In this document: positions 9,690 to 18,726 of the stretch, one piece after another | How the letters are laid out: each line of letters opens with the position of its first letter | How positions within the stretch are numbered: the first letter of the stretch is position 1 | Source: Earliella scabrosa | Taxonomy: Eukaryota; Basidiomycota; Agaricomycetes; Polyporales; Polyporaceae | DNA: 64,000 bases | Assembly (NCBI GenBank): GCA_022605405.1 | Contig: JABYQQ010000021.1 | Location: 711,440 to 775,439, forward strand | Direction: 5' to 3' | The notes under the pieces: model-generated | What the model was told of the DNA's origin: nothing | The model's database searches: none | What the model saw: only the letters and a program-made list of their open reading frames with translations | Position numbers and translations under genes: made by a program

Positions 9690-10259
9690 ATGACATCCTC
9701 CTCTGCACACAAGGAGACACGTCCTGGGCCTCGCTACTCAGTTCGCACGGCGGATCTTCCCCTTTCCGCTCTCGAGTACCGGACACACCCCGTTGTGAGC
9801 GCGAACCACCGGTACCAGGTCTCGCTCGGGGACAGCACAGGCTTGAGCAAGACAGCGGTGCACTACTGCCGCCTCCCCGCCGGCGCGACGAGCACGACGC
9901 TGCACTGGCACAGCCATGATGACGAGTGGATGTACATCCTCGACGCAGGCGAGGGCGCTGTGATGCTCATATGGGAGGGAGGGGAAGGGGAGATCGTCCC
10001 GAGGGAGGAGGCGATCAAGACCGGCGACTTCTTCGGGTTCAAAGCCGGAGTCGAGCGCGCGCATGCGTTCCGGGCGGGAACGACGGAGATGGTGTACATT
10101 CTGGGGGGCAGTAGGGAGCCGTTGGACGTTACGCACTACCCGGAGGAAGGGAAGAGGATGGTTATCGACAACGCGGTGGGCGGTATTAGCTGGACTGTGG
10201 ATGACAAGGACGTGAAGGCTTCAAAGAGAATCGCACCGCGTCCGGTTGACCAGCAGTAG
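9690..10259 (+). CDS. Small cupin-domain protein, paralog 3
   Basis: Intronless, about 189 residues from the ATG at 9690 (MTSSSAHKET). The frame also has an ATG at 9639, but starting at 9690 places VRTADLP at the same distance from the N-terminus as in the other two paralogs. Motif 1 is HWHSHDDEWMYILDAG; motif 2 is GDFFGFKAGVERAHAFRAG, with all ligand residues kept. It is the most divergent of the three: the tail ends ISWTVDDKDVKAS rather than SWTLEDE, and it carries EPLDVTHYP in place of HDVCHYP. A TATA box at 9570 supports expression. The substrate is unknown. Confidence 0.85.
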   Translation: MTSSSAHKETRPGPRYSVRTADLPLSALEYRTHPVVSANHRYQVSLGDSTGLSKTAVHYCRLPAGATSTTLHWHSHDDEWMYILDAGEGAVMLIWEGGEGEIVPREEAIKTGDFFGFKAGVERAHAFRAGTTEMVYILGGSREPLDVTHYPEEGKRMVIDNAVGGISWTVDDKDVKASKRIAPRPVDQQ

Positions 10260-10890
10260 GCTATCCTCCAGGGTACAGTCTTCACGATTATGGCATTGAA
10301 TTGTCTATAGGGCCTTGGTGCTAGCCTTGTTAAACGTTCTACGTAACAAGTTACTGGTCCCGATTGTACTGGTGCGGGGTTTTGTGGTTATGCCAGAAGT
10401 TTCAAACTCACTGCCATGAGATAAGCCTTGTATACACTACGACTCGAAGCTTAAGGGGAGGGTCGAACTTGAACTCGACACTGATATAGCGTGAAAACAA
10501 ATGACGTCAATGATGGCCGAATATGGTAAAGGTAACGCCCGTAGGTTCATCGCAACTTGCCCTTGAAGTTCGGAGTCACTTCAAGTTGCAACCACCCACA
10601 GGTATGTGCAGGCACACTGGTGCATCTCTGCTATGATTGTTTGACTCTCACTGGCAAATGCTAGGCTCACTATCTCGTCTTCACTACAGTGGCAGTAGTA
10701 CACCGACTCCGGTCCAAGACACTCCGCGTCCCGAATCTCCCGTGGCGCCACGTCGATAAGTATCACTGAGCTCGATATCGCTCTTTGAACTGACGCTTCA
10801 GCACACCGTATTGACACAGACCATAGCCCATGATGGCCAGAGATTATATTATGCTTGAACGCTGGTGACCATGCTGTGGTGCGTCGGACG
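10260..10890. other. Intergenic, no gene seen
   Basis: No intact gene or clear repeat was found between cupin 3 and the SDR relic. Confidence 0.35.
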
Positions 10891-10892
10891 TC

Positions 10893-11115
10893 CTGTCATT
10901 AGCGCGCGGATACAAGCAGGCCAAGGAGCAGACGGATATCACCACCATCGCGATGCAGCCCGGCCATCTGCAGACCGATAAGTGTTCTTGTCGGCGCCGG
11001 CCTCAACTGATGATTCTTTAGACTTAGTCGGATCGCTCCCTATCCAGTATCGGTTGGGGTCACCGGGATTCTCAACGTCGCGACTAGGAAAATTCAGGGA
11101 AATTCTTCGACTACA
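10893..11115 (+). pseudogene. Relic of the 3' end of an SDR gene
   Basis: At 10908-10980 the translation YKQAKEQTDITTIAMQPGHL is a decayed form of SDR exon 4 (TYKQAKxRPDITxIxMCPGW in the intact genes). Further on, at ~11036-11115, SVGVTGILNVATRK and a FFDYK-like end correspond to exon 5 (SVGVEGILKVVASL..FFNFKG). The Cys-Pro-Gly-Trp has become Gln-Pro-Gly-His, the frame shifts, and no upstream exons were found. It is on the same strand as SDR1, about 0.9 kb upstream of it. Confidence 0.7.
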
Positions 11116-12058
11116 AGAGATCGTTCCGCGATAGGATGTTCGTTGCCGGAAGCAGAATGCTATACTCATTGTGATCATTCCTGGTGAACTCAGACATGCT
11201 CGAGCGAGCGGCGTTCGGGCAGAACGCGTTCAGCAGCGTTAGGCGTGAAATGCTAGCTGCTGCAGTCGCAAATAAGGTCCGTAGATGTCCGGCGATGCGC
11301 TCGCTGTGACAGGGGTACTGCTCGGGAAGGAGGAGCCGAGATGACACTGACGAGGACGCTTGAAGTGAGACACGTCACCATGTGGCTTAGAGGCAATCAT
11401 AACAGTTCGTGAGTTGCTCTATGCCACCATCCGGAGCTTGTTGGTTGTGTTACGGCTTAGCTGACTGCGATGCCTTTTGGTTCAGGTCATTGCAATGGCA
11501 TATAGGCGTCGCACTTATCACCTTGCATGTAAGCCGTGCAAACAGAGCATCCCATCGACGATCGTCGTGTGTATTTTTGTCATGGGAGTGGCGTGTCGTC
11601 GCAGTCCTGACCAGGTCCTGACTAAAGCTTGCGCGCCTCCGCCACACCCCTCCATTCCGGGTCCCTGTCGGAGTTCACAGGCAGCGGCTTCTTCGACCTC
11701 TCTCACCAACGATGCAACCATACGTAGCCCTCATACAATTTGCATCATCCGTGCCTTCATGCTGGACGCCAAAACGGCTGCCTGGCGCTGAGCTGACTCC
11801 TGTACCTGCCGTCCAGCGAGGCGCACGGACGGTGAGTGGCTTGGGAAGGGGTGGGAGGCATTGCAAGGGGTACAACGGCTGCGCTGGGATCGGGACATGT
11901 CGAGGTTCTCGTGGTAAGCCCCCTCTCTCAGCCAATGCACTGGACTCCCACGCAGCGAGTCTAAGTATAAAAGCTCACAACGCTTGTTCCGGGTGGGCCA
12001 GACTCACGGCACTCGACAATCGAAGCTGAACTACTCGAACCTCCACGACTCACGCACC
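11116..12058. other. Intergenic; promoter of SDR1 at right end
   Basis: No gene is seen. TATAAAA at 11966-11972 lies about 90 bp before the SDR1 ATG, in the position seen for its paralogs. Confidence 0.45.
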
Positions 12059-13069
12059 ATGTCTTCGAGCGACGAGTATATCTGGTTCATCACAGGGTAA
12101 GTGTAGTAGCCCATCGACAGCGCAGCGATGAGCCGTACTGACTGCTTTTCCTCGGCAACTCAGGGCGAGCCGAGGAATCGGCTTGGAAATGACGGGCCAG
12201 CTGCTCAAGTCGCCGACCAACGCGGTTGTGGCGGCATGCCGGACACCGTCGAAAGCCGCGGAACTACAGGAGCTCGCGAAGGGTGCGGAGGGCAAGCTGT
12301 ACATTATGAGCATCGACATCGACGACCCCGAGTCGATACGCGCGTGCGCGGACGACGTCGCGAAGCTGCTTGGAGACAGGGGTGTCGACTACATCGTCAA
12401 CAACGCCGCGGTGGTACGTCACATCCAGCACGTCTTAAAATGCGAGCCGTTGACCGACAACCATGGCTTCCACGATGCAGAACCTAAACCAAGAAGACTA
12501 CGCATTCACGATGGACGTCGAGGTGTTGCAGAAGGTGTTCCACACGAACGTCGCAGGGGCTGCGTACGTCGCGCACGCATTCCTCCCCCTGCTCGAGAAG
12601 AGCCGGAAGAAGACGATCGTCAACATTTCGAGCACGCTCGGGAGCATGGGGGCCGACTATGGCGCGTACCACAGCTCGTACTCGATCTCCAAGGCGGCCC
12701 TCAACATGCTTGTGCGTCTTCCCGCCTTTCTCCTCTGCTCCTGCCCTCGCTAGTGTTTCGGGTCGCAACGCTGACACGCTATGCCTACCGATAACATCGC
12801 AGACGTACAAGCAGGCGAAAGAGCGTCCTGACATCACCGCCATTTGCATGTGCCCCGGGTGGTTGCAGACAGGTGCGTTCATACCTCTTGCCGTCGACTT
12901 GGGCGCACTTCAGAACTGACTCAATGACGCGCTCGCAGACATGGGCGGGCCGAACGGGCTTTACCATGTCTCGGTCGGAGTTGGTGGTGTACTGAAGACT
13001 GTCCAGTCGCTCCAGCCCGAGAACTCGGGCCAGTTCTTCAACTTCAAGGGAGAGCAGGTGCCGTGGTGA
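12059..13069 (+). CDS. Short-chain dehydrogenase/reductase (SDR1)
   Basis: Five exons (12059-12096, 12164-12413, 12481-12711, 12803-12872, 12939-13069) give 239 residues. The Rossmann motif TGASRGIG is interrupted by intron 1 inside the first Gly codon. Further hallmarks are DIDDPES (acidic after beta-3), VNNAAV in place of the usual NNAG, SSTLGS with the catalytic Ser, YSISK with the catalytic Tyr and Lys, and CPGWLQT. These define a classical NAD(P)(H)-dependent oxidoreductase of the short C-factor-like kind. The substrate is unknown. The C-terminus GQFFNFKGEQVPW is a family signature repeated in all seven local genes. This is the most divergent intact member and the only one on the plus strand in the left cluster. 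Confidence 0.88.
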
Positions 13070-13175
13070 ACGCACACCTGCCGACGGTAGTGGGGGATGG
13101 AGATGAGAGAACCTTGTGATCGTGTTATACAGTACGACATTGTGGAGCTCCTGCCAACTCCCAGGGTTCGAGCGC

Positions 13176-14330
13176 TTAGGGAGTTGAGGCTTGGACGTGT
13201 GCATATGTCCATGTCAGGCCCGGATGCGTAGTAGGGTTGGAGATCTCGATCCGGAGGTCCGCGCGCGGTCGTCTTGGTGGACAGACGGTGCTAGTCCTTT
13301 TGCCCAGCGGTGTAAAGCGGAAGCCGAGCGAGGCGTATGGAGGGGGGTCTAGCAATGGAGAGGGGGCACCAGATGGCGAAGCGACGATGGATTCGAACGG
13401 TGGGAGAGTCTGCGGGCGGATGTGAATGACGTCGGAATACGATGGTGACGGAACTCGTGGGAGTGCGTTCAAGTGCTCTTCGGGGCGGTTTCCGCGGGGC
13501 ATGGTTGTGAGTGGGGAAAACCTGAAGCAGCTTCCGTTCCGACGTCCGACTGTCCACAGCGTCCCGAATCGTGATGAGCATACAGTCAAGTGGGATGGAG
13601 TTCGCGAGCGGGCTGACCATGGTTTATATTGTTCCCAGAGACTATGCGGCCTCTTCGACGGTAATGCCGGATTATTGCGGAGGAAACGGCGAGTATGACA
13701 AGTGTTATGCAGGTGAATACGAAGTACTGCTTCGTTGCGGACAGTGATCTACGCTCGACGGTTGCGGCGGTTACAATTGGGGGCATGGTCAACGCAGCGC
13801 AGGATCTGACGAAGTCGGGTATCAATGTCAATGGTGGTGTCAGAAGAGAATGAGCTCTTGTTTATAAGTATCAGAACCAGCTGGCTCAGTATCGGCCGCT
13901 GAGTGCGTACATGATCATGACTCTTGGTGGCTGCATATCGGCTCGATATCTTGGTGGAGCAAGCCTTCTCCCTGTAGCTGGAAGATTGACGAGAAAAGAT
14001 ATCGAGAAGCGCTGCGGCTGGAAATCGAGAGCCACGCAAACCATAGTGACTGACGCCTTTCGTGACCATGTCGGTATTGCTACATTTGGCCCATTGTGGA
14101 TTGCAGGTAGGCGGGTGTCGCCAGGCACGATAGATGCCGTGACCTGTGAGCTGTCGTGGTATAGTTGGCGCTACAGATATAACCGGATGACGGCGAAGGA
14201 AGGATAGAACCACAGCGATCCTGGGATTCCAAGCACAGGCGTAGTCGGCTTTTGGCGCTTGAACGACCGGCTTCCCAACGCTCGGCGAGGGCAAGATTCG
14301 GGTCAGTACATCTGCCAACAGTGCACAATG
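13176..14330 (-). pseudogene. Decayed paralog of the single-TM protein at 14.7-15.6 kb
   Basis: On the minus strand a TM-like stretch (QYFVFTCITLVILAVSSAII then RHYRRR, ~13750-13650) is followed in another frame by a tail (~13490-13176). The tail matches the intact neighbour: EEHLNALPRVPSPSYSDVIH, IRPQTL, PPPYASLGFRFTP, RRPRADLRIEI, HPGLTWTY. The 5' part, around 14330-14200, also matches 16060-15935 at DNA level (shared block ACAGGxGTAGTxGGC). The frame changes between TM and tail, and a long stretch of the ectodomain is missing. An intron could account for the frame change, but decay is more likely. Confidence 0.6.
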
Positions 14331-14695
14331 ATATGACTGAACGATGAGAATTCTCTCGTATCTCTAGAAGACAGAAGGCAGAGCGCAGTAAGAGAGGATA
14401 TCCTACAGCATGACAATGTGTATTTTCCATCCGGATGCAAGTACGTATGCTATGGGTGCTGCTATGCTGGTGGTACAATTGGTCCCGATTCCAAGCAAGA
14501 CGAGGGAGGTGAAGGAGTGTGGGGATGAAAGTGACGAACGGTCCGGGGCCGCACTGCGGTAGAGTATTAGGGCGGCAAAGTATAAGTGTATGCGGATGAA
14601 GGCAGCGCGTCCGATCTACCCGAGCGCTGAAAGTAGACGACATGGAACCAGCACAACCGAGAGGACGCGCACGAACAAGAGTTCTTTTCAGACTA

Positions 14696-15589
14696 TCAGC
14701 GCAGCTGCGAGCCATACGTCCATGTCGTCCTTAGGCCCGGATGGTCCGGGCCGGGGATTTGGATCCGGAGGTCAGAGCGCGGTCGCCTCGAGGGACATAT
14801 ATTCCTCTCGACACTCAAGATCTTCCTCGACGGCTCACCTGGAGAGGGGCGGAAGCCGAGCGAGGCGTATGTGGGTGGGTCTGGAGAAGGAGAGGAAGAA
14901 TTGGATGGGGTCAAAGCATAGGTCGTCATGCTCGACAATGGGGTTGGCGGACGGATGTGGATGACGTCGGAATACGACGGTGATGGGAGCGGTGGGAGCG
15001 CTTTCAAGTGCTCCTCGAGGAGGTCAACCGGCGGAGAGAGCGTATAGGGGGTGACAACGGTCACTTTGCTGTCGTTATGCCCCGACAGCGCTCGTTCAAC
15101 TGTACGAGGTTCCGTGTGATGAGCGACTCTAGTCATCAAAATGGAGGGCGCGCGAGGAGGCTTACCATCACAAGACCTGCTCTCGTACAGCACCTGGAGT
15201 TGCCTCCGATAATGGCGAATCATTACGAAGACAATGACGAGTAGGATAATCGTCAAGACGACGCCAACGCATACGACACCGACGATTATCGAGTTCAACT
15301 TCGCTGCGGAGCTATCCGGTCTAGGACGCTCAGGCGCAGACAGAGGCCAATCGTGCACAGGTGGAGACGTAGGGTATGGAGATGGAGCCTCGCCTGAGAG
15401 TATGGGGTAATACGATGGCCAGCTCGTTTCCGACGGATCACGATATCGGTCGGTGGGGATGACGGTGACGGTGATCGTGACAGTGGCTTGGCTATCTTGA
15501 AGATGCGAATGTCCCCTCCTATCGACAGGTTGCGGCCAGAAAGATAGCGAAGTAGGATATACGGAGGGGCGGGGGACGGAAGGAGACAT
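14696..15589 (-). CDS. Single-pass membrane protein with cytoplasmic PPxY-type tail
   Basis: The open frame gives 297 residues from MSPSVPRPSV. A strong TM helix spans residues ~101-124 (IIVGVVCVGVVLTIILLVIV), followed by the basic stop-transfer RHYRRQ. The region before it is Ser/Thr/Pro-rich, like the ectodomain of fungal wall-stress-sensor or Mid2-like proteins, but lacks a visible signal peptide. The tail has proline motifs (PSPSYSDVIHIRPPTP, DPPTYASLGF) that could bind adaptor domains. One or more 5' exons are probable: a Cys-containing stretch reading AELGDPSCEAPNANYSCKW lies at ~15990-15930 on the same strand, and a GTGAGT donor sits at ~15628. I could not join them with confidence. 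The function is unknown. A broken paralog lies immediately downstream. Confidence 0.6.
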   Translation of the reverse strand: MSPSVPRPSVYPTSLSFWPQPVDRRGHSHLQDSQATVTITVTVIPTDRYRDPSETSWPSYYPILSGEAPSPYPTSPPVHDWPLSAPERPRPDSSAAKLNSIIVGVVCVGVVLTIILLVIVFVMIRHYRRQLQVLYESRSCDGKPPRAPSILMTRVAHHTEPRTVERALSGHNDSKVTVVTPYTLSPPVDLLEEHLKALPPLPSPSYSDVIHIRPPTPLSSMTTYALTPSNSSSPSPDPPTYASLGFRPSPGEPSRKILSVERNICPSRRPRSDLRIQIPGPDHPGLRTTWTYGSQLR

Positions 15590-15599
15590 GGTGGTGATG

Positions 15600-16060
15600 A
15601 CAGGACGATTGAGGACGGCTCACTCACCTTGTGTAGGATATATATCGTCCTGCGAGGCGGCCTGGCAACTGTGTGTACCCGTCGAAGATACTACCATTCC
15701 AAGCGGGAATCCTAATACAGGTCGGTAAGAGTGACAACTGTAACCGGAACCCTGCTATAGCGTCGGCGTTTAGGCGCCCTTCCGCGGTGAGACGATAATC
15801 ATGGACGGAGGACCGGATGTTGCGAGTTGGGGAGCACCGTGGCTCGTGACATCATAGTCTCCACTTGCTGAACAGATGATTCCACAAGGATAGGACACAA
15901 TAGAAGAGGAAGCGAGGGAATTACCACCATGGTGAACTTCCATTTACAGGAGTAGTTGGCATTTGGCGCTTCGCAACTCGGGTCACCAAGCTCGGCATAT
16001 ATGTTCTGTTAGCATAGGAAGTGGGTCAGTACATTTCCAGATAGTCACGGACCAGGAAGT
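15600..16060 (-). other. Probable 5' exons of the single-TM protein gene
   Basis: Reading on the minus strand, a CTAACAG acceptor precedes a coding-looking segment with two cysteines (DPSCEAPNANYSCKW, ~15975-15930). The paralogous segment near 14270 reads VVQAPKADYACAW. Conservation between the two copies suggests real coding sequence, probably part of the ectodomain. The exact exon borders are unresolved. Confidence 0.4.
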
Positions 16061-16589
16061 GAGAACGGAAGCACAATATTGTCCTAGCTGAAGTCGAAAG
16101 CCCCTCATACTTGTCGATGACAGCGTGAGCCCTCAACCACCCCATGCCTGCAGCCAGCCGCGCGCATTACGCACACCCACATGGAGGTAGATATAGCGCC
16201 TCGCTGTACCAGCGGCGATGAAAGTTTCCTCCCAATTTGCTGCCCCGTGTACTCCGATGACCCGAGGGTTCAGAGTACTACAGAGGGTACGGCACGTATC
16301 CGACTTGAGACACATACCGTACGACCTGTCCATCCCGCAGAAGGAGGAGCCGCGGCACTCGCAGTCGCAGCTGCAGGCCTAGGCCGTTGATGCGGCAGCG
16401 GAAGCGAGCTGCTCCTCCGCGATGCTGAACAGCTTGTTGTGGCTGCAGTCTCCGGAAGGCGCCGTTGGCTTCCGGGCTTCGAACACGGCATCGAGTGACA
16501 AGCGATACGCCTGCGTAAACCACGATGAAGGACGACGCAAGCGAGACCGGCGGATGGCATCATGGACGTGGAAGGAGTAGGACGGAGGA

Positions 16590-16814
16590 GGGACGAGGGC
16601 GGCGGACATACCTGCTTCGCTCTGGTCGAGGAGGTGATTGAGCATGGACTTGTGCTTGCCCGCTCCTGCTTGATGCGCTCGTCGATCTTGTTGACCCGCT
16701 TTGTCTCCTCCTCCTACCGCAGGTACGCCGTGCGCTCTTCCACTGTCTCTCCAGGCGGCGGTGCGATGGCCACCGTGAGCGGGTAGTCCGGGTCTAGTGT
16801 CGGATGGCGTACAT
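16590..16814 (-). pseudogene. G-alpha 5'-end pseudogene (copy of 56026-56290)
   Basis: Read on the minus strand from the ATG at 16814, the DNA follows the first exon of the intact G-alpha gene at 56026. It has MYAIRH, then ..PLTVAIAPPPGET.EERTA.L.. and KRVN.IDERIKQERA. It is disabled several ways. The seventh codon is TAG, a short deletion shifts the frame, a Gln codon has become TAG further on, and codons are lost around the KKHKSM and LLLLGQSESG region. The copy runs into the first intron (GTATGTCC) and similarity fades near 16590. No downstream GTPase exons exist here. Confidence 0.85.
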
Positions 16815-16932
16815 GTCGGGCGCGAGGATGCGGGTCTAGCGCAGGCATGAGGAGAAGGGGAGCGGGAGAGAGGGGAAGAAGGCGGAGGCTGGGCGGCGGA
16901 GGATGAGTACAAGCGCGCTTCCGTGCGGACTC

Positions 16933-16950
16933 TTAGGGTTAGGGGTTAGG
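16933..16950 (+). repeat. Interstitial telomere-type repeat (TTAGGG)n
   Basis: TTAGGGTTAGGGGTTAGG is about three telomere units, the second with one extra G. The flanking DNA on both sides (CCGTGCGGACTC and CGCACTGA) is contiguous in the parent locus near 55885 except for 3 bp. The repeat is therefore an insertion. Confidence 0.8.
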
Positions 16951-17089
16951 TCGCACTGATCACCCGCACTCGGCCTCGCCCGCTCCCCGGGCCTTTCCGC
17001 CTCTGCTCGTATCAGCCTCGTCAATATGTGCGTCTCGTCCTTGCTGTAAGCCCGCGACGGTCTTCTTGCTTCTCCCGGTGGGTCTGATG

Positions 17090-17735
17090 TCCTCTCTTCC
17101 CAATTCACTCCACCCTTCTCACCGCCGACCGTGGCATCCGAGTCCGTCCCCGCCCACACAGGCGCGAGGATAAGAACAACCGTAACAAGCGCAAGTGAGT
17201 CCGCTCGCCGGACTCGTCCATCCCTGTCAAATTCCTGTGCAGTCTCTCCTGAGTCCTCGTTCCTCGCTCTCAGTCGACGGTTTCGGAGCTTTGCTTCCAG
17301 GCCACTCACTGTCCGAGATCCGGATCTCATCACTCCCCGCTCGCTTGCCGGCGGGCTTGCACGACCGTATACATCGCGTCCATTGCACTCAAGTCTTATC
17401 GTCGTAGTCTGCTTGAACAGTGAACCGGCTCTCGGTTGAACGATCTTCGTATCATCACGGCCTCAATTCGGACTCGCACGCTCTGCGCGAGGTGTGGCTG
17501 ACAACCCTCCTTCCGGTTCTTCTACTAACTGTACTTCAACGCCAACCTCACTGTTGCCAACAGATGACGTTTCACGTGTTCACCTGTACCGGGGTACGAT
17601 GCTCTCATTTGCCCTTTGAGCCGGAGACTCCCCCTTCGGCAGGCAGACAGCACATGATTTCAAGACCCACCTCAGTCAACCAATCGAGTTCAGGTTGCGC
17701 TGCGCATTCAAACTGCTCCGTCTGTCCGAACGCAG
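17090..17735 (-). repeat. Inverted copy of the SDR7-G-alpha spacer
   Basis: 17090-17450 matches the reverse complement of ~55340-55730 (shared blocks CTCAGTCGACG and CCGAGATCCGGATCTCA). 17500-17735 matches the reverse complement of ~54175-54440 (shared blocks GATTTCAAGACCC and GCTGCGCATTCAAAC). About 0.9 kb present in the parent (54.44-55.33 kb) is missing. No coding function is seen. Confidence 0.8.
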
Positions 17736-17900
17736 TCACGGCACTTGTATCAGTTTACCCAAATGATTTGAGCGCGTTAGTTACGGTAAAAGACAAATAT
17801 TTATCTGCCTTAAGGGTCAGATAGCATGCGACGGTGGAATGATCTGGGGAGGATTGGAATGAAATATTTGACTTTCCCCTGGCTCGAATACAAAAATGCG

Positions 17901-17974
17901 CAAACAGAGAATTGAACACTCGACCTCAGCATGACACTCATCCGGTATCATAAACCACTGAGCCACAAGACCAT
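17901..17974 (-). other. tRNA-like sequence in left arm of the element
   Basis: On the minus strand an A-box-like TGGCTCAGTGG (complement of 17955-17965) and a B-box GTTCAATTC (complement of 17909-17917) are spaced as in a tRNA gene. The anticodon and T stems do not pair well, so a working tRNA is unlikely. Confidence 0.5.
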
Positions 17975-18436
17975 AGGAACTGCAGCGCCCCAGGTAGTAT
18001 ATAGTGCCTTGTGCCCTCCGCCAAATATGTCCTCTTCAGTACTACAACATTGCCTAGTTGACCCAAACTCAATATGTCTCCCAAATACATCTCTGAATCT
18101 GCTCAGGGACTGCGTTTACATATCAAATCGGGCAGTGGAGTTGCAGGAGTCAGGCTAAAGGAGGCGAACATTGGGCGCTAGAGTGCCTGGATTCGGACTT
18201 CACACTTGATGGGCAAGTCCGAATCCAGTAACTCTAGCTTCCGTCACGGCGGATGTACCTCGCCTGCTGTATAGCGAGTAATATTCTAACTATTGTTGAG
18301 CATATATGCTCACCCATCTCTACTACATGTATTGGCAACATACAGACGAGCGCGTTGCCGGTTGCAGTACTGAAGAGGACATATTTGGCGGAGGGCACAA
18401 GACACTATATACTACCTGGGGCGCTGCAGTTCCTAT

Positions 18437-18515
18437 GGTCTTGTGGCTCAGTGGTTTATGATACCGGATGAGTGTCATGCTGAGGTCGAGTGTTCAATTC
18501 TCTGTTTGCGCATTT
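18437..18515 (+). other. tRNA-like sequence in right arm of the element
   Basis: Mirror image of the left-arm copy: A box 18443-18453, B box 18492-18500. It could act as a Pol III promoter or mark a tRNA-derived origin of the arms. Confidence 0.5.
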
Positions 18516-18726
18516 TTGTATTCGAGCCAGGGGAAAGTCAAATATTTCATTCCAATCCTCCCCAGATCATTCCACCGTCGCATGCTATCTGACCCTTAAG
18601 GCAGATAAATATTTGTCTTTTACCGTAACTAACGCGCTCAAATCATCTGGGAAAACTGAAGTCACTGGTCACGGTGGCAACGTGGATGGTATACACTGTA
18701 AGTATACGCAACCACCAAATCTACCA

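Larger units (their letters stand above)
17742..18667. mobile_element. Long-TIR element with 7-8-bp target duplication (hAT-like?)
   Basis: Two nearly identical ~300-bp arms lie in inverted orientation, roughly 17751-18050 and 18360-18658. They share CAAATGATTTGAGCGCG near the tips and CTGAAGAGGACATATTTGG at the inner ends. GTCACGGC (17735-17742) and GTCACGGT (18668-18675) flank the element. The uninterrupted parent locus (near 54175) has the site only once, which supports the boundaries. The length (~0.92 kb), an 8-bp-type duplication and a CAGTG-type right tip suggest a non-autonomous hAT element. The left tip is less clear. There is no transposase. A smaller hairpin (GGATTCGGACTT / AAGTCCGAATCC) lies at its centre near 18190-18230. 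Confidence 0.75.

Noticed and set aside
6837..13069. Secondary-metabolite cluster made of cupins plus SDR
   Set aside because: No backbone enzyme, transporter or regulator is present; co-location is better explained by independent tandem duplications.
16270..17333. Minus-strand ORFs of 97-177 residues
   Set aside because: They are frames of the disabled G-alpha copy and its upstream DNA, not separate genes.
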